Positions 8,296 to 17,180 of a DNA stretch of 32,661 bases are shown here, one piece after another. Position 1 is the first letter of the stretch, and each line of letters begins with the position of its first letter. Source of the stretch: CAZLPW01 sp964561495 (GTDB lineage: Bacteria; Fidelibacterota; Marinisomatia; Marinisomatales; UBA1611); assembly GCA_964561495.1 (NCBI GenBank), contig CAZLPW010000021.1:1-32661 (forward strand), given 5' to 3'. The position numbers and the translations under genes were made by a program. The notes under the pieces were generated by a model. That model did no database searches. It had not been told where the DNA came from and saw only the letters and a program-made list of their open reading frames with translations.

Positions 8296-9186
8296 ATGAC
8301 TACCTCCATATTAATTTGCACTTATAATAGAGGTAATCTTATTAATAAAACTTTATATTGCTTAATAAAAAAACAAACAGTAAAGCCTAACGAAATTGTA
8401 GTAGTTAATGGTGGTGGGGTAAATAATTGCAAGCATGTTTTACAAAAATGGAAAATTAATTTTCCTAAACTAAAAATTAAAGAAACTGAAAATATTAATC
8501 TAGCAGCAAGTAGAAATAAAGGCCTGACTATTTGCTCAGGCGATATAATATTATTTACTGATGATGATGCAAGGCCATACCCAGATTGGATTGAAAAAAT
8601 AAAAAAAGCTTATGAAAATTATCCTGACGCTTATGCTATTGGAGGTAATGTTATTGATGCTAGTGGTGGCAATTTCCTATCAAAGATAGCTGATATTTCT
8701 ACTTTTCCTCACTACAAAAATATTTCTGAAGTTAAACATATATCAGGTGTAAATGTTTCATATAAAAAAGAAGTAGTAAATCAGATTGGTAAATTTGATG
8801 AAACATTGTTCAGAGGTGAGGATGTAGATTTCAATTGGAGGATATACAAAAAGGGGTGGAAACTCTTATTTATTCCAGAGGTATTGGTAAAACATATTCA
8901 TAGATCCACATGGAAAAGTCTATTTTATCAACATTATATGTATGGGCGTGCTTATTATTTAGTTAGAAAGAAATGGCCAGATATGTATTCAATATATCCG
9001 CTCAAAATTGATTCAATTTTTTCAATATTAAAATCGATAGCATCCTGGTTTTGGTTTCCTTTGATAGATGCATATTATAAATCTCGCCAGATGAAAGGTC
9101 TCACAAATGGATTTGAAATTATAATTTTTTATTTAATTAATTTATCAAACAGAGTAGGTATATTTATTCAAAAATTGAATAAATAA
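8296..9186 (+). CDS. GT2 family glycosyltransferase
   Basis: A GT-A fold family 2 glycosyltransferase of 296 residues. The nucleotide-binding N-terminus reads TSILICTYNRG, the metal-binding DXD region is TDDDARPYPDW (D89-D91), and the catalytic acidic pair is in RGEDVDFNWR (E173-D174). A KHIHRSTWKSLFYQHYMYGRAYY segment, in parts, resembles the region after the catalytic base in rhamnosyl- and galactosyltransferase-like GT2s. The C-terminal 60 residues are hydrophobic and may contact the membrane. It lies 18 bases after the previous gene and two bases before the next. Confidence 0.88.
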   Translation: MTTSILICTYNRGNLINKTLYCLIKKQTVKPNEIVVVNGGGVNNCKHVLQKWKINFPKLKIKETENINLAASRNKGLTICSGDIILFTDDDARPYPDWIEKIKKAYENYPDAYAIGGNVIDASGGNFLSKIADISTFPHYKNISEVKHISGVNVSYKKEVVNQIGKFDETLFRGEDVDFNWRIYKKGWKLLFIPEVLVKHIHRSTWKSLFYQHYMYGRAYYLVRKKWPDMYSIYPLKIDSIFSILKSIASWFWFPLIDAYYKSRQMKGLTNGFEIIIFYLINLSNRVGIFIQKLNK

Positions 9187-9187
9187 T

Positions 9188-10267
9188 TTGAAGAGAATAT
9201 TAGTATATACAGAAGAAGGTCATGCTGATAAATCAATATGGGTAAACCACTTGGTCCATCCAATTAGAGCATATTGGGGAGATGGGACATCAGAATGGCC
9301 AAAGTATAAGAACAGTTTTCTTTTTTTCAAAAAATATTTTGAATTAACAGATAATGCAGAAGACTGTGAAGTAGCTTTTTTACCATTTACCTTGAATTAT
9401 TATTTGAAAAATGATAAATATCATCTTTTAAAGAATTTTATAAAAGTAGTTTCCGATAATAAAAAAAAAACATATATATGGGTAGATGGAGATCATCAAG
9501 CTAGATTTAATGATCCAGATTGTATTTTCCTTAAATACTTTGGATACAAATCAAATCTGTATAATAATGAGGTTATATTGCCTGGAGATGTTAAACAGGA
9601 TTTACTGAATACTTTTTTTAAAGGTAATTTGATTTTAAAAGAAAAAGAGAAAAAACCTAAAATAGGGTTTGATGGTATTGCTAATTATAACCCTATAAAA
9701 TTAGTAGCTATTATTAGTAAGAATTTTTTGTATAACATAAATTATAAAATATTTAAATATCCATTTGAAGGTGATCCTGTTATACCCTATCTTTTAAAAA
9801 GGAAGAATATTTTAAATATGCTTCAATCAAGTAATAAAATTGAAAACAATTTTTCTATAAGAGATACCTTTGCTGTTGGAACTATTGGGAAACAGACTAA
9901 GGCTAGAAATGAGTTCATTAATAATATAATTTCTAGTGATTACACACTTTGTTATAGAGGGGCATCAAATTATTCTCTACGGTTTTATGAAACTTTATGT
10001 TTAGGTAGGATTCCATTATTCATTAATACTGATTGCAAATTGCCTTTTGAAGATCAAATAAATTGGAGGGAGGTGTGTCTTTGGATTGAAGAATCAGAAT
10101 TATCTCAAATATCTGATAAAATTTTAGATTATCATTATTCATTAACTGAAAGTGATTTTAAAGAAAAACAGGTCTACTGTAGAGAATTATGGGTTAAGTA
10201 TTGTTCTAAAGAGGGTTTTTATAAGAAATTTTATCAATTTTTGAAAAGTAATGTTATTAAACATTAA
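9188..10267 (+). CDS. exostosin-like (GT47-type) glycosyltransferase
   Basis: A 359-residue protein starting at TTG 9188, reading MKRILVYTEEGH. Near residues 245-300 it has YTLCYRGASNYSLRFYETL, in parts, then CLGRIPLFINTDCKLPFED and INWREVCLWIEESEL. This order (CxRG...S.RFYE.L..G.IPlfi....LPFed.i.W) is the hallmark of the exostosin family, known from animal heparan sulfate synthases and plant GT47 enzymes and found sporadically in bacterial polysaccharide clusters. The protein is cytosolic, with no signal peptide, unlike eukaryotic members. It is likely to add a sugar to the glycan; the sugar cannot be inferred. Confidence 0.75.
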   Translation: MKRILVYTEEGHADKSIWVNHLVHPIRAYWGDGTSEWPKYKNSFLFFKKYFELTDNAEDCEVAFLPFTLNYYLKNDKYHLLKNFIKVVSDNKKKTYIWVDGDHQARFNDPDCIFLKYFGYKSNLYNNEVILPGDVKQDLLNTFFKGNLILKEKEKKPKIGFDGIANYNPIKLVAIISKNFLYNINYKIFKYPFEGDPVIPYLLKRKNILNMLQSSNKIENNFSIRDTFAVGTIGKQTKARNEFINNIISSDYTLCYRGASNYSLRFYETLCLGRIPLFINTDCKLPFEDQINWREVCLWIEESELSQISDKILDYHYSLTESDFKEKQVYCRELWVKYCSKEGFYKKFYQFLKSNVIKH

Positions 10268-10279
10268 TAATGTAAAAAT

Positions 10280-10990
10280 ATGAAAGTTGTTATTCTTGCG
10301 GGTGGTTTTGGAACTAGGTTAAGCGAAGAAACCGATTTTATTCCAAAACCATTGGTTTCTATTGGGGATAAACCAATTATTCAACTTATTATGGAGATCT
10401 ATAGCTTTTACGGGTTCAATGATTTTATTATTTTACTGGGTTATAAAGGTGAAATGATTAAAGAATATTTTTACCAATTAAATTATAACGATAAATGGAA
10501 AATCAAATTCCTAGATACAGGACTTAACACTGACACTGGTGGGAGGATAAAAAGAGCAGTTTCTTTTATAAAAAATAGACCCTTTATGTTGACGTATGGT
10601 GATGGATTAGCAAATATTAATATAAAAGAGTTGATTCAATTTCATAATAATCATAATGGTATAATTACAATGACCAGTGTTCAATTAGCAAGTAGGTTTG
10701 GGATACTTGAAATTGGTGATAAAGGTAAAGTTTTACAGTTTAAAGAAAAGCCAAAAGAAAACGAAGCATGGATCAATGGAGGTTTTTTTGTTTGTGAACC
10801 TAATGTAATAGAATATATTGATAATGATGATACGACGTTTGAAAAGGAACCATTATCTAATATTTCAAAGGAAGGAAGGTTGTTTACATATAGGCATAAT
10901 GGGTTTTGGAAATGTATGGATACTTTAAGAGATAAAAGAGAATTAGAAATACTTGCTGATTCAGATTCTCCACCATGGGCAATATTATAA
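10280..10990 (+). CDS. rfbF: glucose-1-phosphate cytidylyltransferase
   Basis: Makes CDP-glucose from CTP and glucose-1-phosphate in the cytoplasm, the entry step to CDP-deoxyhexoses. The N-terminus has the nucleotidyltransferase loop AGGFGTRLSEET (residues 7-18) followed by the PKP motif (PKPLVSIGDKP). Further on are TYGDGLANI, containing the metal-binding Asp, FKEKP and the family-typical INGGFFVCEP and FWKCMDTLRDK. At 236 residues it is slightly shorter than the usual ~255. It abuts rfbG directly (the next ATG follows the stop), the standard rfbF-rfbG order. Confidence 0.93.
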   Translation: MKVVILAGGFGTRLSEETDFIPKPLVSIGDKPIIQLIMEIYSFYGFNDFIILLGYKGEMIKEYFYQLNYNDKWKIKFLDTGLNTDTGGRIKRAVSFIKNRPFMLTYGDGLANINIKELIQFHNNHNGIITMTSVQLASRFGILEIGDKGKVLQFKEKPKENEAWINGGFFVCEPNVIEYIDNDDTTFEKEPLSNISKEGRLFTYRHNGFWKCMDTLRDKRELEILADSDSPPWAIL

Positions 10991-12091
10991 ATGGGAGTAT
11001 TATTTAATAATATATATCGGGATAAGAAAGTTTTTATAACTGGGCATACTGGTTTTAAAGGTGCCTGGCTATCTTTTTGGTTAAGACAATTAGGAGCAAA
11101 GGTAATAGGCTTTTCAAATAATATTCCCACTAAACCTGCACTTTTTAATATATTAGAATTAGATGAAATAATTGATCATAATTTAGGAGATATTAGAGAT
11201 TTTGATAATCTCTTATCTGTTTTAAAATTTAAAAAACCAGATTTTATTTTTCATCTAGCAGCCCAGTCGATTGTTAAAAAATCATACAGCAATCCTACTG
11301 AAACAATGACAACTAATATTATTGGGGTTAATAATATTTTAGATGTAGTTAGAATTATAGGTAAAAAATGTAATGTTGTAATTGTTACAAGTGATAAATG
11401 TTATGATAATATGGAATTTAAAAGAGGTTATATTGAAAATGATATATTGGGAGGGAAGGATCCATACGGAGCTTCAAAAGGAGCAGCTGAATTAGTTGTG
11501 AAAGCTTACTATCATTCTTTTTTCAAATCACAAGATTTAATTAAAGTTGTAACTGCGAGGGCAGGGAATGTTATTGGTGGAGGAGATTGGGCAATAGGCA
11601 GAATAATTCCTGATTGTATTCGGGCATGGGAAAAGGACCAGAAAGTTGAAATAAGAAATCCTGAATCTACCAGACCTTGGCAACACGTTTTGGAACCATT
11701 ATCAGGATATCTACATTTAGGCCATTTATTAAACAAAATGAATTTAAATGGAGAGTCCTTTAATTTTGGACCTCTTCAGAAAAACGATCATACGGTTTTA
11801 AAGCTGATTAAGAAAATGAATAAAAGATATTTTGGTAATAATACTAAAGCCTATCAACTAGCTGAAGAGTCTGCTTTTTGTGAGGCAAGATTACTTAAGT
11901 TAAATTGCTCTAAAGCAAAAGAAATACTTAATTGGAAACCTAGTCTAGATTTTGATAATACTGTTAATCTAACCGCCGATTGGTATTCAAAGTATGAAAA
12001 TTTAGATGCAAAAAAATTAATTAAATTACAGATTGAAGATTTTTGTAACATTGCGGATGAAAACAAGGCACCATGGATAAAGTTGCAATAG
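10991..12091 (+). CDS. rfbG: CDP-glucose 4,6-dehydratase
   Basis: Converts CDP-glucose to CDP-4-dehydro-6-deoxyglucose, the branch point for CDP-linked deoxysugars. It is an extended SDR of 366 residues: NAD-binding GHTGFKGAWL (residues 18-27), FHLAAQS (88-93), the TSDKCYDN segment with T133/S134 and D135-K136 typical of sugar dehydratases, and the catalytic YGASK (Y159, K163). RPWQHVLEPL near residue 225-235 is the family signature of RfbG. The 3' end overlaps the next gene by 19 bases, so this block is a coupled operon. No RfbH (3-dehydrase) gene is present, so abequose/tyvelose-type 3,6-dideoxy sugars are not expected. Confidence 0.93.
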   Translation: MGVLFNNIYRDKKVFITGHTGFKGAWLSFWLRQLGAKVIGFSNNIPTKPALFNILELDEIIDHNLGDIRDFDNLLSVLKFKKPDFIFHLAAQSIVKKSYSNPTETMTTNIIGVNNILDVVRIIGKKCNVVIVTSDKCYDNMEFKRGYIENDILGGKDPYGASKGAAELVVKAYYHSFFKSQDLIKVVTARAGNVIGGGDWAIGRIIPDCIRAWEKDQKVEIRNPESTRPWQHVLEPLSGYLHLGHLLNKMNLNGESFNFGPLQKNDHTVLKLIKKMNKRYFGNNTKAYQLAEESAFCEARLLKLNCSKAKEILNWKPSLDFDNTVNLTADWYSKYENLDAKKLIKLQIEDFCNIADENKAPWIKLQ

Positions 12092-12522
12092 AAGGGGTAT
12101 CACTTACAAAATTAAAAATAATTGATCATCCTCAAGGGAATATTTATCATGCAATGAAAAAGAGTGATTGTGGTTTTAAGAAATTTGGTGAAGCATATTT
12201 TTCAACAATCATGAAAAATGAAGTCAAAGGATGGAAGAAAAATAAAAAAATGACCTTAAATCTTGTAGTCCCAATTGGTGAAGTGACATTTGTTCTATTT
12301 GATGATAGAAAAAATAGTATAACATTTGATAAAAAAAAATCAGTAAAGATATCTCCTTCAAATTATTTTAGGTTAACAATTCCACCAAAAATTTGGTACG
12401 CTTTTAAAGGACATAGTTCTACATCAAATCTAATCCTAAATATTACAGATTACGAGCACAAATCTGATTATATTTTAAGAGAAGGACTCGACACTTTCCA
12501 ATTTGATTGGGATAAAATTTGA
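12073..12522 (+). CDS. RmlC-like sugar-nucleotide cupin (3,5-epimerase/isomerase family)
   Basis: A 149-residue cupin of the dTDP-4-dehydrorhamnose 3,5-epimerase-like type: GNIYHAMKKSD, FGEAYFSTIM, VKGWKKNKKMTLNLVVPIG and VTFVLFDDR follow the order of that family. Placed right after rfbG, it probably acts on CDP-4-dehydro-6-deoxyglucose, epimerising or isomerising it. In RmlC the catalytic histidine lies in RGLH; the corresponding stretch here reads GWKKN, so the catalytic base is not obvious (H26 in IYHAM is another candidate). It is shorter than RmlC (about 180). Starts inside rfbG; overlaps the next gene by four bases. Confidence 0.75.
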   Translation: MDKVAIEGVSLTKLKIIDHPQGNIYHAMKKSDCGFKKFGEAYFSTIMKNEVKGWKKNKKMTLNLVVPIGEVTFVLFDDRKNSITFDKKKSVKISPSNYFRLTIPPKIWYAFKGHSSTSNLILNITDYEHKSDYILREGLDTFQFDWDKI

Positions 12523-13457
12523 AAAATATTTTATTAATAGGTGGTTTTGGTTATTTAGGAGGAAGGATAGCAAAGTTCCTTTCGGATAATAATTATTTAG
12601 TTAAAATAACAACTCAGAAACTAACAAAACCAAAACCCCAAAAGTATCATCGGAATATAAAAATTATTCCTTTATCATATGATTCAAAAATACAATTTAA
12701 TAAGGTATTTAAGGATATTGATTGTTTGATTCATTTAATTGGTCCAGATGCTCATTCAAATAAAAGATTTGAAAATCCCAAAATTTTAGACTATCCTGAT
12801 TTTTCAAAGCGGATAGTTGAATATGCTGAGTTAAATAAAATAAAAAAAATAATTTATTTTTCAACTGTTCATGTTTATGGGAATAATTTAAATGGTAGCG
12901 TTGATGAAAAAACTGAGCCTATTCCTTCTCATTCTTTTGCCATAGATCATTTAAAGGTTGAAAAGATAATTCAAAAACATTCAAAAAAAACTAAACCTAT
13001 TATTTTAAGATGCTCAAATTCATTTGGAATTCCATATTTTAGGAATGATAAATGTTGGAATTTAGCAGTTAATAATTTTTGTAAATCTGCATTTCAAAAT
13101 AGGCATTTAATTGTTAAATCAGGTAACCATTTTAGAGATTTTATTCCTATTGATGATATTACCAAAGTAGTAAAGCAGTTAATTGAATTAAAAGATAAAA
13201 ATATTCCTAATATTTTTAATTTATCTACCTCAAAAACTATGCGAATTATTGATGTTGCTAAAATGATTCAAAATAGGTTGAAAAATCATTTTAGCTATTC
13301 AATTCCTATTATTCAGAATTCAACTAGTGGTGAAATTGGAGAAAAAAAACATTTTATAATTAAAAACAATCTTCTTAGATCTTTAGGTTATATACCAAAT
13401 GGTATGTTGGAAGAACTTGACAGATTATTATATTCATGTAAAAGGAGATTTGATTGA
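12519..13457 (+). CDS. NAD-dependent epimerase/dehydratase-family SDR with atypical active site
   Basis: An extended-SDR sugar-nucleotide enzyme of 312 residues from TTG 12519 (TTGA overlap with the upstream stop). The Rossmann motif is GGFGYLGG (8-15), the substrate Ser/Thr region is YFSTVHVYG (113-121), and the C-terminal half has FRDFIPIDDI. Where YxxxK is expected, the protein reads SFAIDHLKVE: phenylalanine (F140) replaces the catalytic tyrosine and histidine (H144) the lysine, with a lysine only at K146. It may reduce or modify the C4-keto group of the CDP-sugar, or be a non-standard or non-catalytic member. Context: between the RmlC-like cupin and a sugar aminotransferase. Confidence 0.78.
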   Translation: MKNILLIGGFGYLGGRIAKFLSDNNYLVKITTQKLTKPKPQKYHRNIKIIPLSYDSKIQFNKVFKDIDCLIHLIGPDAHSNKRFENPKILDYPDFSKRIVEYAELNKIKKIIYFSTVHVYGNNLNGSVDEKTEPIPSHSFAIDHLKVEKIIQKHSKKTKPIILRCSNSFGIPYFRNDKCWNLAVNNFCKSAFQNRHLIVKSGNHFRDFIPIDDITKVVKQLIELKDKNIPNIFNLSTSKTMRIIDVAKMIQNRLKNHFSYSIPIIQNSTSGEIGEKKHFIIKNNLLRSLGYIPNGMLEELDRLLYSCKRRFD

Positions 13458-13479
13458 TATATCAAAAACATAATTTCTT

Positions 13480-14607
13480 ATGAAAAAAATTGAATTTAAT
13501 AAAGTTGATTTTCAAGGGAATGAAATAGAATATATAAAAGAGACTATAAATAGTAATAGAATCTCTGGTGATGGAAATTTTACAAAAAAGTGTAACCAGT
13601 TTATTGAAAAATCTTTAAATGTAAATAAGGCCATACTCACAACATCCTGCACACATGCATTAGAAATGTCTGCATTACTTTTAAATATTAAGCCAGGAGA
13701 TGAAGTTATATTATCACCATTTACTTTTGTATCAACTGCTAATGCTTTCATGCTTAGAGGAGCTGTTCCTATATTTGTTGATATAAGACCTGATACCTTA
13801 AACATTGATGAAAAAAAAATAGAACCATTGATAACATCTAAAACAAAAGTGATAATAGTAGTTCATTATGCTGGTGTAGGCTGTGAAATGAACGAAATAA
13901 TCAAACTGGCAAATAAATACGATATAGATTTAGTTGAGGATAATGCTCATGGTTTTTTTGGGAAATACCAAGATACTTATCTAGGCAGTTTTGGTACATT
14001 TTCAACTCTTAGTTTCCATGAAACAAAAAATTTTAGTTGTGGAGAAGGTGGCGCACTAATAATAAATGACCCAAAATATATTGAAAGAGCTGAAATAATA
14101 AGAGAAAAGGGTACCAACAGGTCAAAATTTTTGCGTGGAGAAATTGATAAATATTCTTGGGTAGATATTGGGTCTTCATTTTTACCATCAGAAATTTTAG
14201 CTGCATATTTATATGCCCAGTTTGAACAGAAAGAAAAAATTCAATCAAACAGAAAAAAAATATGGGATTTTTATTATAAAAATTTAAAAGATTGGGCAAA
14301 AAATAATTCTATACAGCTTCCAATTATTCCTGAAAATTGTCAACAACCTTATCACATATTCTATTTAATTATGCAAAAAAATAGCTCTAGAAATGATTTA
14401 ATTGAGCATCTTAGAATTAAAGGAATTCCAGCTTCTTTTCATTTTCTACCCCTTCACAAATCGAAGATGGGAATACAGTTGGCTGGTAATAAACCCAATT
14501 GTCCTATATCAGAAGATATTAGTTTAAGAATATTGAGACTCCCAATTCACAATGGGCTAGAATCCGATCTTATTAATTTTAACCATTTTTTTGATTTTAA
14601 GTTTTAG
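13480..14607 (+). CDS. wecE: WecE-like sugar-nucleotide 4-aminotransferase
   Basis: A PLP-dependent DegT/DnrJ/EryC1 aminotransferase of 375 residues. The sequence closely follows Escherichia coli WecE (RffA), which makes dTDP-4-amino-4,6-dideoxygalactose: GDGNFTKKC, LTTSCTHALEMSALLL, SPFTFVSTANAFMLRGA, HYAGVGCEM and the PLP lysine in SFHETKNFSCGEGGA (K183), with D154 in LVEDNAH. Here no dTDP-glucose enzymes are present; the neighbours are CDP-glucose enzymes, so a CDP-4-keto-6-deoxyhexose is the likeliest local substrate, although dTDP genes elsewhere cannot be excluded. It begins 22 bases after the SDR gene. Confidence 0.85.
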   Translation: MKKIEFNKVDFQGNEIEYIKETINSNRISGDGNFTKKCNQFIEKSLNVNKAILTTSCTHALEMSALLLNIKPGDEVILSPFTFVSTANAFMLRGAVPIFVDIRPDTLNIDEKKIEPLITSKTKVIIVVHYAGVGCEMNEIIKLANKYDIDLVEDNAHGFFGKYQDTYLGSFGTFSTLSFHETKNFSCGEGGALIINDPKYIERAEIIREKGTNRSKFLRGEIDKYSWVDIGSSFLPSEILAAYLYAQFEQKEKIQSNRKKIWDFYYKNLKDWAKNNSIQLPIIPENCQQPYHIFYLIMQKNSSRNDLIEHLRIKGIPASFHFLPLHKSKMGIQLAGNKPNCPISEDISLRILRLPIHNGLESDLINFNHFFDFKF

Positions 14608-14673
14608 AATCAAAGATTTTTATAACTTATTTAGTTAAATGATTAAAGATAATTACATGGTGTTTTATTTTAA

Positions 14674-15915
14674 ATGCGAAGATTTAGTTACGATAAAGAA
14701 AAATCTAAGCAATCATCTAAAGATCACACTTTTTTGGATATAAAAAACAACAACTTATTCTTATTGTGGACGCCATCTTATCACCCTAGATATGGTGGTC
14801 TTGAAAATAGTGCTAGAGAGTATGCTTTATTTATTAAAAAAAAAGGTTGGAAAGTAAAAGTTGTTACCAATAGGTACCCATACATTTTACCAAAAAATGA
14901 AGTAATTGATGGTATTGAAATAAATAGATATCTTTTTCTTCATAATCCATTGGGTTACATTAAAAGTAAACGGTTCGATTTATTTTTTGCATGGATTTTT
15001 ATAAAACCATTAACTCTATTTAGATTAATCGTGTTTTTTATAAAAAACAAACCAAAGGTGGTTAATATTCATTTCCCAGATAATCAATTAATTGAATTAA
15101 TATTGATTAACAATTTTTTTAATTTCAAAATTTGTACATCTCTTCATGGCAATGAAGTTGAAAGATTAAAGAAAACCAATAAAAACAGTCTAAAATTTAA
15201 ATTATATCAAAAATTATTTAATAATAGCGAGATAATTACATTTTGTTCTGATTATTTAAAAATAAAATTTAAAAAAATATTTAATTTTATTAACGAAGAT
15301 AGATTAATGGTAGTAAACAATGGTGTTAATGAAAATTTCATATCATCTAAAATTAAACTTAAAAAGAAGAATTATATTTTTTTAGCTTCAAGGTTCGTCC
15401 CTCAAAAAGGACTCAATATTGTTTTTAATATTTTTTGTGGAAAAAATATGAATGAACTTCAAATCGCTGGAGGAAGTAAAAAAGATGGGAAAAAATTTTC
15501 ACCGAATATTAGCCAGAATATAACTTTTCTTGGTGTTTTAAATAGACATCAAATCATTAATAAATTAAAATTTGCGATGCTGACAATTATTCCTTCAAAA
15601 AAAGAGGCATATGGGATAATTGTTGCAGAAGCCTTATGTATTGGTAGTCCAATCGTTACAACAAATGTGGGAGGCATACCAGAATTAGTAAAATCAGTAA
15701 GAAATAAATTGAATAAACAACAAAAAAATATTTTTGATAAGTGGGTAAAGCTTGTAGAACCAAATGAACTATCAATTAAAAATGCTATCAATTCTATAAA
15801 TGCCAATAAAAGTTCAATTAGAGAATACTTAACTTTAGTTGAATTATTTCGAAGCCAATTTCTTTGGGAAAATAAGCTTAAAAGTCTATTTAATAGGTTA
15901 GAAAAATTTGATTAA
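14674..15915 (+). CDS. GT4-type glycosyltransferase
   Basis: A 413-residue GT4 enzyme. About 25 polar residues precede the first strand (NNLFLLWTPSYHP), followed by the glycine loop RYGGLENSAREYALFI typical of GT4. Domain 2 opens with IFLASRFVPQKGLNI, and the donor site contains SKKEAYGIIVAEALCIGSP with EX7E intact, then TTNVGGIPELV. The start at ATG 14674 follows a 66-base spacer; the unusual N-terminal extension could mean the true start lies slightly downstream, but no better candidate is present. The 3' end overlaps the polymerase/ligase gene by eight bases. Confidence 0.85.
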   Translation: MRRFSYDKEKSKQSSKDHTFLDIKNNNLFLLWTPSYHPRYGGLENSAREYALFIKKKGWKVKVVTNRYPYILPKNEVIDGIEINRYLFLHNPLGYIKSKRFDLFFAWIFIKPLTLFRLIVFFIKNKPKVVNIHFPDNQLIELILINNFFNFKICTSLHGNEVERLKKTNKNSLKFKLYQKLFNNSEIITFCSDYLKIKFKKIFNFINEDRLMVVNNGVNENFISSKIKLKKKNYIFLASRFVPQKGLNIVFNIFCGKNMNELQIAGGSKKDGKKFSPNISQNITFLGVLNRHQIINKLKFAMLTIIPSKKEAYGIIVAEALCIGSPIVTTNVGGIPELVKSVRNKLNKQQKNIFDKWVKLVEPNELSIKNAINSINANKSSIREYLTLVELFRSQFLWENKLKSLFNRLEKFD

Positions 15916-17167
15916 TCTTTTAATCATTTTATTTACATTAATAGGACTAAAGAGAATTTTGTTTAGTAGTGAAGGTGTCAAAGAATCACTGATTTGGGTA
16001 ATATATGCTTTAATATTAGGCTATAGAACTTTTGAGCCTCTGCCTCGTATTGGTTTTCACCCAATTGAAATTTTTATATATGCCGCTATTTCTCGTTTAA
16101 TTCTTTTTAAGATGAAACCCTATAATTCATTCCCAATTTTATATAAAATGTTAACTGCTATTTTCATATCACACGTTTTTGTTGATTTGTTTGATAGTTA
16201 TGACCTTCAGGCTTTGAATGAGTTTAAAAATGCATTTTTATTGATGTTAATACTTTTTCTTACCAATCATATATATGTTGACAAAAACTATATTATAAAT
16301 ATTTTCAGACATTATACTGTTGCAGTATCATTAATAGCATTCCTAGGTATTATCGAATTTTTATTCCCAGCATTTATGTCAAGAGTATTTGGTTTTTCTA
16401 AAAGTGTTTTAGCAAATTCGGATAATATATTTTTTAACCGACTTGCATTTTTTTATTGGGGATCCCACTTAGCTGCAAACTTAATTCCACCTTTTTTCCC
16501 GATAACGTTATTTCTTTTTATAGAAAATAGATCCCTTATTTCATCAAAAATCTTAAATACATTTTTAATTATAATAAATCTTTTTGCAATTTATTTATCT
16601 GGGAATCGTATTACGTGGTTGTACTTGACTATATTTATTATTTTTACTATTATTTTTTTTAAAGATAAACTGGTTTCCCAAATAAAAACATATATTGTGT
16701 TTCTATCCTTGTCATTTATTATTTATATATATTCACAGCCAGTAGAAGGGCGATATCTATCCACCTTCAGGGCTATTGCTGGGAAAATTGATAATAGATA
16801 TGATTCAAGTGGTGCCCAGAGATTAACCTTTATTCAAGGTGCTTTAGAAAGAATTAAAAATAATCCTATCGGTGATGGATGGGGCTCTAGATTTTGGGTC
16901 CATAGTGACTTACTTCAAATTTCTCTCAATACTGGAATAATCTCTGGTTTTCTGTTTACTTACATACTCATAATATTATTGAGAAAAAGTTTAAGAAAGT
17001 ATTCTAGAGAAAAAGGAGATGTAATATATTTTTGTTTTTCTTGTTTAATGATTTTTGTGATATTATCATTAGGTGTGAATGGGAATATCTCACTCGCACA
17101 GAATGGGGTTCCTATTTTTTTGTTTATTTCTTTAATAGAGTCTTTTCATATGAATAAAAGAATATAA
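15908..17167 (+). CDS. O-antigen polymerase/ligase family membrane protein
   Basis: A polytopic inner-membrane protein of 419 residues with about ten to twelve hydrophobic segments, starting at TTG 15908 overlapping the upstream stop. The central SGNRITWLYL and the late periplasmic-type segment NPIGDGWGSRFWVHSDLLQ, in parts, followed by LNTGIISGFLF resemble the conserved region of the Wzy_C/O-antigen ligase family, where an arginine and a histidine in the large loop are essential. It would either polymerise repeat units or attach the glycan to a lipid. With an ABC exporter gene in the same cluster, a ligase (WaaL-like) role is as likely as Wzy. Confidence 0.75.
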   Translation: MINLLIILFTLIGLKRILFSSEGVKESLIWVIYALILGYRTFEPLPRIGFHPIEIFIYAAISRLILFKMKPYNSFPILYKMLTAIFISHVFVDLFDSYDLQALNEFKNAFLLMLILFLTNHIYVDKNYIINIFRHYTVAVSLIAFLGIIEFLFPAFMSRVFGFSKSVLANSDNIFFNRLAFFYWGSHLAANLIPPFFPITLFLFIENRSLISSKILNTFLIIINLFAIYLSGNRITWLYLTIFIIFTIIFFKDKLVSQIKTYIVFLSLSFIIYIYSQPVEGRYLSTFRAIAGKIDNRYDSSGAQRLTFIQGALERIKNNPIGDGWGSRFWVHSDLLQISLNTGIISGFLFTYILIILLRKSLRKYSREKGDVIYFCFSCLMIFVILSLGVNGNISLAQNGVPIFLFISLIESFHMNKRI

Positions 17168-17180
17168 AAATATTAATTCT

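Noticed and set aside
10681..11130. A 149-codon open frame on the minus strand
   Set aside because: It is fully antisense to rfbF and the start of rfbG, which have clear family motifs; the translated product matches nothing and is a by-product of base composition.
13480..14607. Assignment of the aminotransferase to the enterobacterial common antigen pathway
   Set aside because: The protein is WecE-like, but no other ECA genes are nearby; the neighbourhood points to a different glycan using CDP-sugars.
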